Assembly (NCBI GenBank): GCA_030144725.1
Contig: JASKMD010000006.1
Location: forward strand, 4,353,555-4,417,554
From: Haematococcus lacustris
Taxonomy: Eukaryota; Chlorophyta; Chlorophyceae; Chlamydomonadales; Haematococcaceae
Length of the DNA: 64,000 nt
Direction of reading: 5' to 3'
Numbering within the stretch: position 1 is the stretch's first letter; each line of letters opens with the position of its first letter. Under the pieces are notes generated by a model. That model saw nothing but the letters and a program-made list of their open reading frames with translations. It made no database searches and had not been told where the DNA came from. Positions 22,402-33,530 of this stretch are shown here, piece after piece. The translations under genes and the position numbers were made by a program.

Positions 22402-23868
22402 AGGCCCTTGTCTTTGTAGAGCAGGCAGGTGTCACTGGTTTTCCATGTTGTGGGTGTGCAGCCAGTGGCCCACATGATGATGAACAGCTGGTGGATAGTG
22501 TCCCTCATCTCCCATGGCAGCATCTTGATGATCTCGTTCTCAATGCCGTCTGGCCCTGGTGCTTTGCCTCCTGCCAGCCTGCTGAGGCATTCTTGAAAGC
22601 CTGCTTTGTCCATGATGGCTGTGTGCAGCCAGTGTATATTTTTGCAGGTGTGCATTGAGAAGGGGTCGTCCGCTTTGGCGCGGGCCCAGGGATAGTTTCT
22701 GGTGAGCGTGTTGGTGTAATGGCCGGTCTTCGGGTTTGGCGGCGTCAGCTTCTGTCCGTAGGCGGCGGTGATAATCCGGTTGAGGTCGGCCGGGGCTGTG
22801 CAGGTTTTCTTGGTGTCGGGATCCGATAGCGCCTGCAGGCCCTTGTGGTCGGTGCGGGACGGGCGAAGAATGTGTTTGTTAGCTTTCTTAGGCTGGGTGC
22901 TGATGAGTTGTTGCATTCTGACTCGGGCTTGCGCGATGGCGAGAGCGGAGTCGTCGTCGTCCAGCTGGTGTATTTGGTCGCGGTAGGAGTTGGTTAGCTT
23001 GGCGAGTGCGGCCGGCACGTGATCCTCGGTTGGGTCATCTCCCTGGCGCGCTTGTATCGCCTCCCTCACCTCTGCGTTGGTCGTGTCCGTCTCTGGGATG
23101 AGATCTCCAATCGTCGGGTGGGAGCCGTTTTGTTTGAATAGCAGTCTTGCCTGCCGGCAGAGGTTCCTAGTAGTCTTGAGCTTTTCCCCTAGTGCCAGTC
23201 TGATCCTGCACATGGTTCTGCGTTGGTAGTGTTGCCCTCCTCTGGTTAGGGTCTTAGTGTTGCATGTCTGCATGGCAGTCCTCCTGCAGGTTTCCAGGAG
23301 GGTAGTGAGCATAGTAGATGCGGTGTCCACAGCCTCCCTGGCTGTGAGACCTGCCACTTGTGCTAGACGTTGTGGCTGGTGTGGGTTTGCCTTGTCTAGC
23401 GTGGCCAGGAAGTGGGTGGCTTCTGTGTACATGGGTGCCAGGTAGGCTGTCAGTCGTGCATGTAGCTGTGGGGCGCCTGAGCTGGGCTGTTGCACAGCTA
23501 GGCGGTAGGCTTCCCTGTCGTTGTTGGTGATGGGGGTGGTGAGGACGGTATGGCATTGCTGCTGGGGTGTGCGTATGGCTGCTAGGTTTATGCCCAGTCT
23601 GGCTGTGGTTAGGGTGGCGGTGAGTGGTCTGTGGTCACTGAGGTACGCGTGCGTGTCGACGTGGGTGCGGTGCTCTGATCCGTGTCGAGCATCGCGCGTC
23701 AGGATGGCGTCGATGCGGCTGTTGCAGTGTGGTTGTTGGTAGGTCCAGGCCCGGTCGCCGGGGTCGGCCTCGAACAGGAGCAGCTTGTCAGCGAACTTCC
23801 TCATCATGCGGTCTTGTGTATACTCGGTGTGTCCATATCGATCTTCCTTTCTCATCGTGGCGTTGATG
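22402..23868 (-). pseudogene. LINE APE C-terminal part and N-terminal reverse transcriptase
   Basis: This is the middle frame of the LINE. Its first part completes the APE endonuclease (RIDAILT, then YLSDHRPLTATL with the catalytic Asp-His). An Arg/Gln-rich linker follows. The reverse transcriptase then begins with LAGGKAPGPDGIENEIIKML and TSDTCLLYKDKG. At about 22401 an extra base moves the frame away from the expected continuation; the other frame resumes with ETDLNAYRPVGLAN. The junction with the upstream frame, near 23870, also needs one base removed (ISGG then DINATM). Confidence 0.92.
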
Positions 23869-26800
23869 TCTCCCGCCAGAGATGAGTGATCCGGGAGCGC
23901 GTTCTGTGGTTGTTCGTATGTGTTCCTGCATTTTCTCTCGCAGCGGGATCGCGTCGTCGTTGTCTCCTGAGGGCCAGTACGTGGCTACGATGGTAAGCTC
24001 TTCGCATTTGTGCTGGCGTAGGGTCAGGATCACGCATCGAGTGTTTACTTCCGCGTCTGTGCACGGCGGTAGCATAGTGGCATGCGTCTGGATAGCAAGG
24101 TCGTGTTTGATGCCTATGAGTACCTCGCTGTGGCCTCGGTGGCGGTGGACAATATAGTTGGGCATAACTCGTTTTAGCCATCCGCAGCTGGGGTTGTTGC
24201 TCTTTGGTTGGGTCATAGTCTCAGTGAGAATCAGAATGTCCGGGCTCTGCGTGTGCACTAGGTGTAGGACATCTTTTCTGGACCTGTGGAGGCCTCTGAC
24301 GTTGAAGGTAGTGAGGGTGATGGTTGTCCGGCTAGGTGTGGGCTGTGGCATCTGGCTTGGGAGGGTATTGCGTTGGCTTTGGGCTGTTGTGTCTTCAGGT
24401 GGGTTAGCTGTTTGGTAGGCGGTAGGGGGCAGGGTGGGGGCTACATTGAGGTATTGGTACATTGACGTCTGCGTGTGCGTGTCTCTAGGCAGAGCCCTGG
24501 GTTTGGGTCGCCGTATGGTGCTGCAACTGGTGGGACGTGATGATGCGGGCCGTGTAGTGTTGCGTTGCGTGGTGGGAAGGGTAACCGTGGGTGCTGCTTG
24601 GCGGTTTGGCGGCTGCTGGGTGGGCTTAGCCGGTGGGTGGGCATCCTCTCGTGGCGTGTCTTTGCGCTTGGTGCTCGTTTGTTGTGAAGTGTCGGTTCTG
24701 GGTGTTGGCCGATCTGCATGGGGGCTGTGTGCGGGTGTATCCCGGCCTAAGTTCGTGAGGTCCACATAGGTGGTGCGTAGGTGTTGTTCCAGTTGCTCCG
24801 TTGTGGCGCGGGTGGTCGGGTCAGCCAGCCAGCATAAGGGCTCAATGAGGTTGGTGTTTTGCGCGGTCCCTTTTCTGATTTGGACAAGCCTGCCATGCAG
24901 CTGGCTCCAGGCTGCCGGGGTGTCCAGCCGCTGTGGGTGGCCCCGCTCCGAGTCCAGCCAGTGCCAGGCGTTGTCCATGTGGCGGATGGTGGTGGCGTGG
25001 TTGTCGGTGAAAAGGATGGCAGCTATTGTGTTGGTGTGGCTGTCCGGCTTGCCGGTGGTCCCAGTGAGGAGCTCTTGAGTGATGCTGCCGTGGGGTAGTT
25101 CCTGTGTTGTTGGGCATAGGTGTAGGTCTTTATGGTAGTGGTATAGGTAGTGGTTGATGGTGGATATGGTAAAGTTGCCTTGGTCGTGGTAGATGTGTGG
25201 GAGATTGTTTTGTAGTGGGATTGGCCTATGCTCTTGCCTTGCCTTGGTGGCCAGGTCTTGGATGTGCGTGTCTAGTGTTTTGCAGTGGGTGATGACGTCT
25301 TCGGGGTTAATCATTGGTTCTCCCATGGCCATGTTAATGGCGTGCACCAAGCAACACTTCTTGTGTTGGCTTTCCCAGTAGGGCCTATGTGTTTTCCGGG
25401 GGTTGGTGGGCCCTGGCCTTGCCCCGATGCATGCCGCTGCCGTTGTGAAGGTGTGGTTTGAGGTGCTGATGATAGGCCCAAGCCTTGCCCTGGTGCGGGC
25501 CGCTGTCATAGGTGCTGTGGGGTGCGAGATAGTGGTAATAGTTTGTATCTCGCAGGCTGAATGGTACGCGCGATTGCCGGTGACCCGCAGCGGTGTAGGG
25601 GTCGTCGCTTCGGAGTCAAGGAGGTACCATATATCGTTGTGTTTCCTGATCGCCATGCTGTGGGCGGGGGCTTTGCACAGGAAGGCGGTGATGCCGTGGG
25701 TTTCGGCTAGGGCGTCGAGGTGGCGGGTCGACCAGTCCCTTCCAGTTTTAAGGTGCGCCACTGTGTGTGTGCTGAGGCCGTAGTGTGATGTCAGGTAGAG
25801 GTTAACGACTGTGTCGTTGCACGCGCCTTGTTCGTCTCTGGCAAGCGCCCACATCTGGTCGCCTTGTCGCGCGTTGAGTTCCGAAGTGTGGAAGTTGGCC
25901 AAGTCTTGGTTACTTAACCATGGGTGTCCTACTACCATGTTCAGGGCATGGATTTGGCAATGGTGGGCTACTTGTTTCTCAAAGTAGGGTCCCTCAGGGC
26001 CAGGGTTTGGTTCTATGTCACCTGCTGCCATGAGCAGCCAGCCGATGTGTGTGAGGTAGTTAATGGCTCCCATGGTCAACCTCTTAATGTTGTCGGTGGT
26101 GTAGGTCGTGTGCGTGTTAATACGGAAGGTCATGTATGCCTGGATGGTTGTGTTGTACTGGTTTATGGTATAGGTTTTGTTGTTAGTCCTTCCCGTTAGG
26201 TAGGTGTGGGTCTGGTGGGCCAGGTGTCCTATGGTTACCCACCCGCTGCTGGTGCCATCTATATTGTGTAGCCAGTTGTAGGCAGTGGTGTGGGCTGTGG
26301 CTTGTAGTTTAGTGAGATTATTGCGTTGTTTTCTCATGCATTTGTGAGACTCTGTTTTGGTGGGTGGCTGGGGGTGGTGACGCCCAGCTCGTATCATTAT
26401 CCACATGATAATGCCCATGGTGACGATGTCTATCATAGGGCATGTCTGGGTGTTGTGAAGGGGTTCCCAATCCGCATGTCCCATGGGGGGTTGCAAATTG
26501 GCAACAATGTGGAGGGCCCCCTTACAGTTCACAGGCAGGTGGTGGTGGGGCTGGGCGCCATGTCTATTGTCAGCCTGCGTGTCATCATGGTCAGTTGACA
26601 TCTCTGTGACAGCCAGCTTGTCATGCATAGCTGTAGCGGTCAGGGCTGGCAGGTGGTGGTGGGGCTGGGCGCCATGTCTATTGTCAGCCTGCGTGTCATC
26701 ATGATCAGTTGACATCTCTGTGGCAGCCAGCTTGTAGTGCACGGCTGTAGGAGTCAGGGCTGGCAGGTGGTGGTGGGGCTGGGCGCCATGTCTATTGTCA

Positions 26801-28516
26801 GCCTGCGTGTCATCATGGTCAGTTGACATCTCTGTGACAGCCAGCTTGTAGTGCACGGCTGTGGCAGTCAGGGCTGCCAGGTGGTGGTGGGGCTGGGCGC
26901 CATGTCTATTGTCAGCCAACGTGTCATCATGGTCAGTTGACATCTCTGTGACAGCCAGCTTGTCATGCATGGCTGTAGCAGTAAGGGCTGGCAGGTGGTG
27001 GTGGGGCTGGGCGCCATGTCTATTGTCAGCCTGCGTGTCATCATGGTCAGTTGACATCTCTGTGACAGCCAGCTTGTCATGCATGGCTGTAGCAGTCAGG
27101 GCTGCCAGGTGGTGGTGGGGCTGGGCGCCATGTCTATTGTCAGCCAACGTGTCATCATGGTCAGTTGACATCTCTGTGACAGCCAGCTTGTCATGCATGG
27201 CTGTAGCAGTAAGGGCTGGCAGGTGGTGGTGGGGCTGGGCGCCATGTCTATTGTCAGCCTGCGTGTCATCATGGTCAGTTGACATCTCTGTGACAGCCAG
27301 CTTGTCATGCATAGCTGTAGCGGTCAGGGCTGGCAGGTGGTGGTGGGGCTGGGCGCCATGTCTATTGTCAGCCTGCGTGTCATCATGGTCAGTTGACATC
27401 TCTGTGACAGCCAGCTTGTCATGCATAGCTGTAGCAGTCAGGGCTGGCAGGTGGTGGTGGGGCTGGGCGCCATGTCTATTGTCAGCCTGCGTGTCATCAT
27501 GGTCAGTTGACATCTCTGTGACAGCCAGCTTGTCATGCACGGCTGTGGCAGTCAGGGCTGCCAGGTGGTGGGGGGCCTGGGCGCCATGTCTATTGTCAGC
27601 CAACGTGTCATCATGGTCAGTTGACATCTCTGTGACAGCCAGCTTGTCATGCATGGCTGTAGCAGTCAGGGCTGGCAGGTGGTGGTGGGGCTGGGCGCCA
27701 TGTCTATTGTCAGCCTGCGTGTCATCATGGTCAGTTGACATCTCTGTGACAGCCAGCTTGTAGTGCACGGCTGTGGCAGTCAGGGCTGCCAGGTGGTGGT
27801 GGGGCTGGGCGCCATGTCTATTGTCAGCCAACGTGTCATCATGGTCAGTTGACATCTCTGTGACAGCCAGCTTGTCATGCATGGCTGTAGCAGTCAGGGC
27901 TGCCAGGTGGTGGTGGGGCTGGGCGCCATGTCTATTGTCAGCCAACGTGTCATCATGGTCAGTTGACATCTCTGTGACAGCCAGCTTGTCATGCATGGCT
28001 GTAGCAGTCAGGGCTGGCAGGTGGTGGTGGGGCTGGGCGCCATGTCTATTGTCAGCCTGCGTGTCATCATGGTCAGTTGACATCTCTGTGACAGCCAGCT
28101 TGTCATGCATAGCTGTAGCGGTCAGGGCTGGCAGGTGGTGGTGGGGCTGGGCGCCATGTCTATTGTCAGCCTGCGTGTCATCATGATCAGTTGACATCTC
28201 TGTGGCAGCCAGCTTGTCATGCATGGCTGTAGCGGTCAGGGCTGGCAGGTGGTGGTGGGGCTGGGCGCCATGTCTATTGTCAGCCTGCGTGTCATCATGG
28301 TCAGTTGACATCTCTGTGACGGCCAGCTTGTCATGCAAGGCTGTAGCGGTCAGGGCTGGCAGGTGGTGGTGGGGCTGGGCGCCATGTCTATTGTCAGCCT
28401 GCGTGTCATCATGGTCAGTTGACATCTCTGTGACAGCCAGCTTGTCATGCATAGCTGTAGCGGTCAGGGCTGGCAGGTGGTGGTGGGGCTGGGCGCCATG
28501 TCTATTGTCAGCCTGC
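23869..28516 (-). CDS. LINE N-terminal protein: tandem repeats, 2A-like motif, two Josephin-like domains, APE start
   Basis: Positions are counted from the Met at 28452. Residues 1-640 are 17 copies of a 38-residue His/Asp/Thr-rich repeat (MHDKLAVTEMSTDHDDTQAD...). Residues 641-800 contain a hydrophobic segment. At 804-819 a sequence ending GDIEPNPGP matches the 2A/CHYSEL consensus D-x-E-x-N-P-G-P (25996-26019), which in other elements makes ribosomes release the upstream peptide. Two related cysteine-protease-like domains follow, with C832/H931/D946 and C1034/H1152/D1167; the His-to-Asp spacing of 15 and the HxxxIRK...W..LDS pattern resemble Josephin. A Pro/Thr-rich linker leads to the APE domain from about 1378 (TTFNVRGL, N1384; LTETMT, E1411). 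The frame leaves register near 23870. Confidence 0.9.
25996..26019 (-). other. 2A-like (CHYSEL) motif in the LINE protein
   Basis: DIEPNPGP is preceded by GWLLMAAG, matching both the conserved C-terminal octamer and the usual hydrophobic lead-in. It lies directly before the first Josephin-like domain, so peptide release here would free the repeat-bearing N-terminal protein. Confidence 0.8.
26540..28515 (-). repeat. 114-bp tandem repeat at the LINE 5' end
   Basis: About 17 copies of a 114-bp unit are in frame with the LINE protein. Copies differ by a few substitutions that often recur in several copies (CTGCGTG versus CAACGTG; CATGCATGG versus AGTGCACGG), indicating unequal exchange or slippage among subtypes. 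The opposite strand is also open, producing shadow frames. Confidence 0.95.
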
Positions 28517-28520
28517 TTGC

Positions 28521-29046
28521 CTGTTTACCCCCAACCAGTACTGGTTTATTCCCAACCAGTACTGGTTTATTCCTAACCAGTACTGGTTTATTCCCAACCA
28601 GTACTGGTTTATTCCCAACCAGTACTGGTTTATTCCCAACCAGTACTGGCTTATTCCCAACCAGTACTGGTATATTCCCAACCAGTACTGGTTTATTCCC
28701 AACCAGTACTGGTTTATTCCCAACCAGTACTGGCTTATTCCCAACCAGTACTGGTTTACCCCCAACCAGTACTGGTTTATTCCCAACCAGTACTGGTTTA
28801 TTCTTAACCAGTACTGGTTTATTCCCAACCAGTACTGGTTTATTCCCAACCAGTACTGGTTTATTCCCAACCAGTACTGGTTTATTCCCAACCAGTACTG
28901 GTTCACCCCCAACCAGTACTGGTTCACACCAAAACAGTACTGGTTCACCCCCCCCCCCAAATTTAAAAAATTTACAAAAATTTAACCAGTACTGGTTCAC
29001 CCTAGCCAGTACTGGTTCACCCCCAACCAGTACTGGTTCACACTGA
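28521..29046. repeat. Outer satellite array, left arm of CACTC element 2, right of LINE
   Basis: This continues the 21-bp AACCAGTACTGGTTTATTCCC array (about 20 units), then TTCACCCCC variants, interrupted by a C-run and A-rich piece at 28950-28985. Confidence 0.95.
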
Positions 29047-29067
29047 GCTACAGATGTTGCAAGGTAT

Positions 29068-29069
29068 AC

Positions 29070-29114
<45 letters not shown>

Positions 29115-29172
29115 GTAGTAGGGGGTCACGCAGCAGCAGCAGCAGCATCAGCATCAGCATCAGCAGCAGCAG
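29068..29172. repeat. CAG microsatellite
   Basis: CAG units are mixed with CAA and CAT triplets. This is a simple repeat with no evidence for coding. Confidence 0.9.
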
Positions 29173-29280
29173 GGGGGCGGGGGGTGAAGGGCTGAAGGAA
29201 GGGGCTTGCTCGGTAACGGTTGCCAAGATGGAGATTATTACACGTTACAAGGCTAGAGCCGTTGGATGTACTTACACGTG

Positions 29281-29560
29281 ATACTGAGCTACAGATGTTG
29301 CAAGGTATACAAAGTACCATGAGGACAACATGCTATAACCACATGCATATGCTATGACCCACTCCTTGTTATCACAAAGTTACATAGTCCAAAGTGCCGC
29401 ACAATCATCAAGCTATGTAGCGCCAACTAACACCCTCCACAATCTCATGTGTTGGTTGCCCTATGTCAATGCCCTCTTCCAGCGACCTTGATGTAATGAA
29501 GGTACTCGTCCATGCTCCAACCCCTGCAAAGTGACACAGTGTCATCTTACATACAATGCA
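29281..29560. repeat. Non-satellite inverted segment of CACTC element 2, left arm
   Basis: Read on the minus strand, 29550-29480 gives TGTGTCACTTTGCAGGGG then GGACGAGTACCTTCATTACA, matching 38728-38790 on the plus strand. The similarity continues outward, weaker, towards 29350 and 38900 (GCTACATAGC, GTGATAACAA). It links the two arms independently of the satellites and contains an acceptor-like TTTGCAG. Confidence 0.8.
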
Positions 29561-29599
29561 CTACTGTACCCAATGAATGCAATGCATGACACACATTAG

Positions 29600-30420
29600 A
29601 CACCTGGCTGGCTGGCTGTGACCAGTGCTGGCTGGCTGTGACCAGTACTGGCTGGCTGGCTGTGACCAGTACGGCTGGCTGGCTGTGACCAGTACTGGCT
29701 GGCTGGCTGTGACCAGTACTGGCTCGCTGTGACCAGTACTGGCTGGCTGGCTGTGACCAGTACTGGCTGACTGGCTGTGACCAGTACTGGCTGGCTGGCT
29801 GTGACCAGTACTGGCTGGCTGTGACCAGTACTGGCTAGCTGTGACCAGTACTGGCTGGCTGGCTGGGTGACCAGTACTGGCTGGCTAGCTGTGACCAGTA
29901 CTGGCTGGCTATGACCAGTACTGGCTGGCTTGCTGTGACCAGTACTGGCTGGCTGTGACCAGTACTGGCTAGCTGTGACCAGTACTGGCTGGCTGTAACC
30001 AGTACTGGCTGGCTGGTTGTGACCAGTACTGGCTGGCTGGCTGGGTGACCAGTACTGGCTGGCTGTGACCAGTACTGGCTGGCTGGCTGTGACCAGTACT
30101 GGCTGGCTGGCTGTGACCAGTACTGGCTGGCTGTGACCAGTACTGGCTGGCTGGCTGGGTGACCAGTACTGGCTGGCTGTGACCAGTACTGGCTGGCTGG
30201 CTGTGACCAGTACTGGCTGGCTGTCACCAGTACTGGCTGGCTGGCTGTGACCAGTACTGGCTGGCTATGACCAGTACTGGCTGGCTGTGACCAGTACTGG
30301 CTGGCTGGCTGTGACCAGTACTGGCTGGCTGGCTGTGGCTGGCTGTGGCTGGCTGGCTGTGGCTGGCTGTGGCTGGCTGTGGCTGGCTGTGGCTGTGACT
30401 GGCTGGCTGTGGCTGGCAAC
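29600..30420 (-). repeat. Inner satellite array, left arm of CACTC element 2
   Basis: About 35-40 units of 20-24 bp read GTGACCAGTACTGGCTGGCTG, with a variable number of GGCT repeats. It is the inverted counterpart of 36026-38724 but three times shorter. Open frames here (for example 29835-30953) are artefacts. Confidence 0.95.
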
Positions 30421-30640
30421 CAGCGCTGGTTTGCAACTAGCACCGGCTGGCAACCAGCACTGGTTTGCAACCAGCACTGGCTGGCAACCAGCACTGGTTT
30501 GCAACCAGCACTGGCTGGCAACCAGCACTGGCTGGCAAGCAGCACTGGCTGGCAACCAGCACTGGCTGTCAACCAGCACTGGCTGGCAACCAGCACTGGT
30601 TTGCAACAAGCACTGGTTTGCAACCAGCACTGGTTTGCAA
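30421..30640. repeat. CAACCAGCACTGGCTGG array
   Basis: Degenerate 18-20-bp units carry CCAGCACTGG instead of CCAGTACTGG, alternating between GCTGGCAA and TTTGCAA spacers. No clear counterpart is seen in the right arm. Confidence 0.85.
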
Positions 30641-30910
30641 CAAGCACTGCAGCAGCAGGGGGGCAGGGGGGTGGCAACAGCAGCAGGGGGGCAGGGGGGC
30701 GGCAGCAGCAGGGGGGCAGGGGGGCTGCAACAGCAGCAGGGCGCCAGGGGGACTGCAACAGCAGCAGGGGGGCAGTGGGACTGCAGCAGCAGGGGCAGCA
30801 GCAGGGGGGGCAGGGGGCAGCAGCAGGGGGGCAGTAGAAGCAGCAGCAGGGGGGCGGCAGCAACAGAACAGCAGCAGGGGGGCAGTAGAAGCAGCAGCAG
30901 GGGTACCGGT
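30641..30910. repeat. CAGCAG/GGGGGCAG repeat block, left arm of CACTC element 2
   Basis: Units are of the type AGCAGCAGGGGGGCAGGGGG. Their inverted partner is the CTGCTGCCCCCC block at 35738-36018. Confidence 0.85.
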
Positions 30911-32660
30911 GGGGTGGTGTGGGGAGGGGTGATTGGGGTGGAGTGGCACTCACCTAGCAATGTGGGTAGAGGGGCTACGCCATGGTACACGTTTTGTGCT
31001 CTCACTGGAAAAGAGGGGATAGGGGAACAGAGGGAGGAGATAGTGGAAGGGGGTATGGGGAGTGGCTGCCTCCGGACTGCTCGTACAGTGCGCATAGGGG
31101 GGCATAGGGGATAGGGGTAGGGGGGCGGGGGGAAGGGGGGGGCGGGGTTGATGAATTGTTTATGGGGGAAAGAGAAGGGGAGCCCATCAGACCTGCAGCC
31201 AAGGGGCGTGCACGTGAGGTAGGGAGATCAGGTTGGGCACTGTGTGCTGGCCACTTACCGGTAGCCACCAGCAACCACTCACTAGCAGGGAGCAGGGAGC
31301 GAAAGGGTCAGGAAGAAGGGGGAAGGGGGAGCTTGTGTGTGGAGGGGGGTGGGAAGGGGGTGGTAGTGATGCCACAGTGCCAAGGTATGTTGGTGAAGGT
31401 ATGCTCTTGGCTGATGGGAGAGTAGGGAAGGGATGGCAGGTGGCTGCGATGTCAGGGGGTAGAAGGCGAGGGGGAGGGGGGAAGTAGGAAAGGAGGGTAG
31501 AGTAGGAGGGTGGGGTGGGGTGGGGTGGGGGATGGGGGGAAGGGGTGGAGAGATAGGGGTGGTTGAGGTGGGGGCTGCGATGCCACGTCAAATGAAGGGT
31601 GCGAGAGGGGAAGGGGGTTGAGAAGCATGGAAGGGAGTGGGAGGGAGAGGGGGAAGGGAGGGGGTGGTGGTGGTGGTGGGAAGAGGGTGGGTGGGGGAGA
31701 GGTGACGGGGAGGGGGGAAGCGGGGGTTGGGGAGAAGTAGAAGTGGGATTGGTGGGATAGGGTAGAGAAGGGTGAAGGAGGCAGGGGGCAGGAGTATAGG
31801 CGTCAGACCTGCAGCAAGCAAGGAGCGTACTTACAGTGAGGCTAGCAAAACATATTAGGAAGCTAGCTGTCGCGTAGTGCATGACGGAGGCTAGGTTCAG
31901 GAGCGGGGCCACTCACCGCTTGCTCCCTAATCCTCCATGCTCCTCCATGCTTCATCCTCGTTGGCTCTTACCTTGGTCTTACCTTTGTAGTGGGACGGGC
32001 TTCAATGGAGAGGGTACGGGGTGATGAAAGCGGGGTGATGAAAGCGGGGGAGAGGGGGATGGGGGGAGGAAGGGGAGTGAAAGGGGAAGGGGAGTGAAAG
32101 GGGAGGAGGCAGCAGGAGTGGGGGTGGGGGTGGGGCGGGGACAGGGAAGTGCGATGAATGATTTGGAGGGGGTGGTTGTATAGGGAGGGGAGTTGCCCAT
32201 CAGACCTGCAGGCAAGTGAGGTATGGAGATCAGGCTGGGCACCGGGTGTTAGCCACACACTTTTAGCCACTCACTCATTACCTGTAGCCACCAATAACCA
32301 CCCACCAGTAGGAAGGAGGAAGGAGCAAAGAGGAAGACAAAAGGGAGATGAGGGGGACGAGGGGGTGTGTTTGGAAGTGGTGGTGGGTTGCGCCATGGTA
32401 GGTTGGTGAAGGGTGGGTGGGCTTGCTCTTGGCTACTGGGTAGGGTCGGGGGCTTCGATGTCAAGGGTGGGGTAGGAGGGTGGGTGTTGTGTGTGCCCGT
32501 CAGACCTGTAGCAAACACGGGGCATGCTAGCGGTTAGGCATAGTAATGAGGGACACTGACAGGCTGGGTGCTAGCCACTCACCGCTAACGTTGTGCTGCT
32601 CCGTGTTGCACAATATTGTCTTCTTTTTTGCCCGGTCTTACCTTGCAGAGGGAGTGGGGC
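30911..32660. repeat. Purine-rich block with intron-shaped cassettes, left arm of CACTC element 2
   Basis: This is G/A-rich on the plus strand over about 1.7 kb. On the minus strand it carries cassettes from GTAAGTGG/GTGAGTGG to TGCAGGTCTGA near 31262-31192, 31920-31810, 32285-32205 and 32585-32505. The first matches element 1 at 11863-11928. Open frames in this block are long but compositional (Pro/Ser on the minus strand). Confidence 0.7.
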
Positions 32661-33530
32661 TAAAATGAAAATCATCATGTAAACTGTAGGCTGCGACTGC
32701 GTGGCGCTGCATGCGAGACAGGCCGCGAGTTACTTTGTAATGCGTGGCTGCGGAAATGTCGGCGAGTTGAGAAATGGCTGCAGCAGGTGAGATCCGAGCT
32801 GCAATCTGCGTCTGAGACTCGCATCTGGAAGTTATCTGCAAGGCCTTGCACACGGCGCATGCACACTTGCACGCTTTGCGAATGCGCACACACCACACTT
32901 GCGCACTACCCGCGGCTTGCCGAAAACGGCACGAACGAGATGGCATGCAAGAGAGACATATGAAATAGTGAACTCCTTGCACTAAACACGACGTAGCCAA
33001 ACAGCGAAGCATCTCATCAACTCCACAGCTAAACCGCAGCCGTAGTTAGCGGCAGCTACAAATCGAGCCTTGAGGATAAGCCTAGCAAGTCAGCCTCGCA
33101 GCCTTGCAGCCGCGTCTTGCGGCCCCCATCTAGGTAGCCACACGGCCACGAAGCCAACACTCATCTTGCAGGCAACATCGCAGCAGCAGTTGAAGCATCG
33201 CGACGCAGCTAGCAACTCGCTTAACAGGTGTCCTCGCAGCCAACTCAGCAGCCAGCTCCGCAGCCAGTACCTCGCAGCCAACTCACAGCCAACTTCGCAG
33301 CCTGTACCTCGCAGCCAGTACCTCGCAACGAGTCTCGCATGGAGTCCAGCCACGCAACTTCGCAGCCAACTCCGCAACTACACGGGACAGTACCTCGCAA
33401 CGAGTCTCTTATGGAGTCCAGCCACGCAGCGCCAGCCACGCAACGCTAACTTCGTGGTCTACTTGCAAGTCCTTGCAAAGGTAAGAGCATGTTAGCATGA
33501 AGCAACATGGAGGAGCACGGAGCATAAGAG
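32661..33530. other. Core of CACTC element 2
   Basis: The core contains CGCAGCCA-type words in its right half. No recognisable protein or RNA gene is present. It is similar in character to the core of element 1. Confidence 0.45.

Larger units (their letters stand above)
17157..28520 (-). mobile_element. Dualen/RandI-type LINE (non-LTR retrotransposon)
   Basis: This is an almost full-length non-LTR retrotransposon encoding both an APE-type endonuclease and a C-terminal restriction-like endonuclease, the combination that defines the Dualen (RandI) group described in Chlamydomonas. The coding region is one long frame broken by two single-base insertions, near 23870 and 22401. The 3' end consists of a G+C-rich hairpin region (17165-17250) and an (AAG)n tract (17153-17180), the likely recognition tail for target-primed reverse transcription. 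The 5' end is made of 114-bp tandem repeats. It sits within the CCAGTACTGG satellite of element 2. A target duplication cannot be defined because the target is itself a repeat. Confidence 0.94.

Noticed and set aside
18747..24719. Short frames antisense or out of frame to the LINE
   Set aside because: Shadows of the LINE coding region; none carries a recognisable motif.
26861..28576. Plus-strand Trp/Ser/Cys-rich frames in the LINE 5' repeat
   Set aside because: They are the complement of the translated 114-bp repeat; the minus-strand frame continues into conserved LINE domains.
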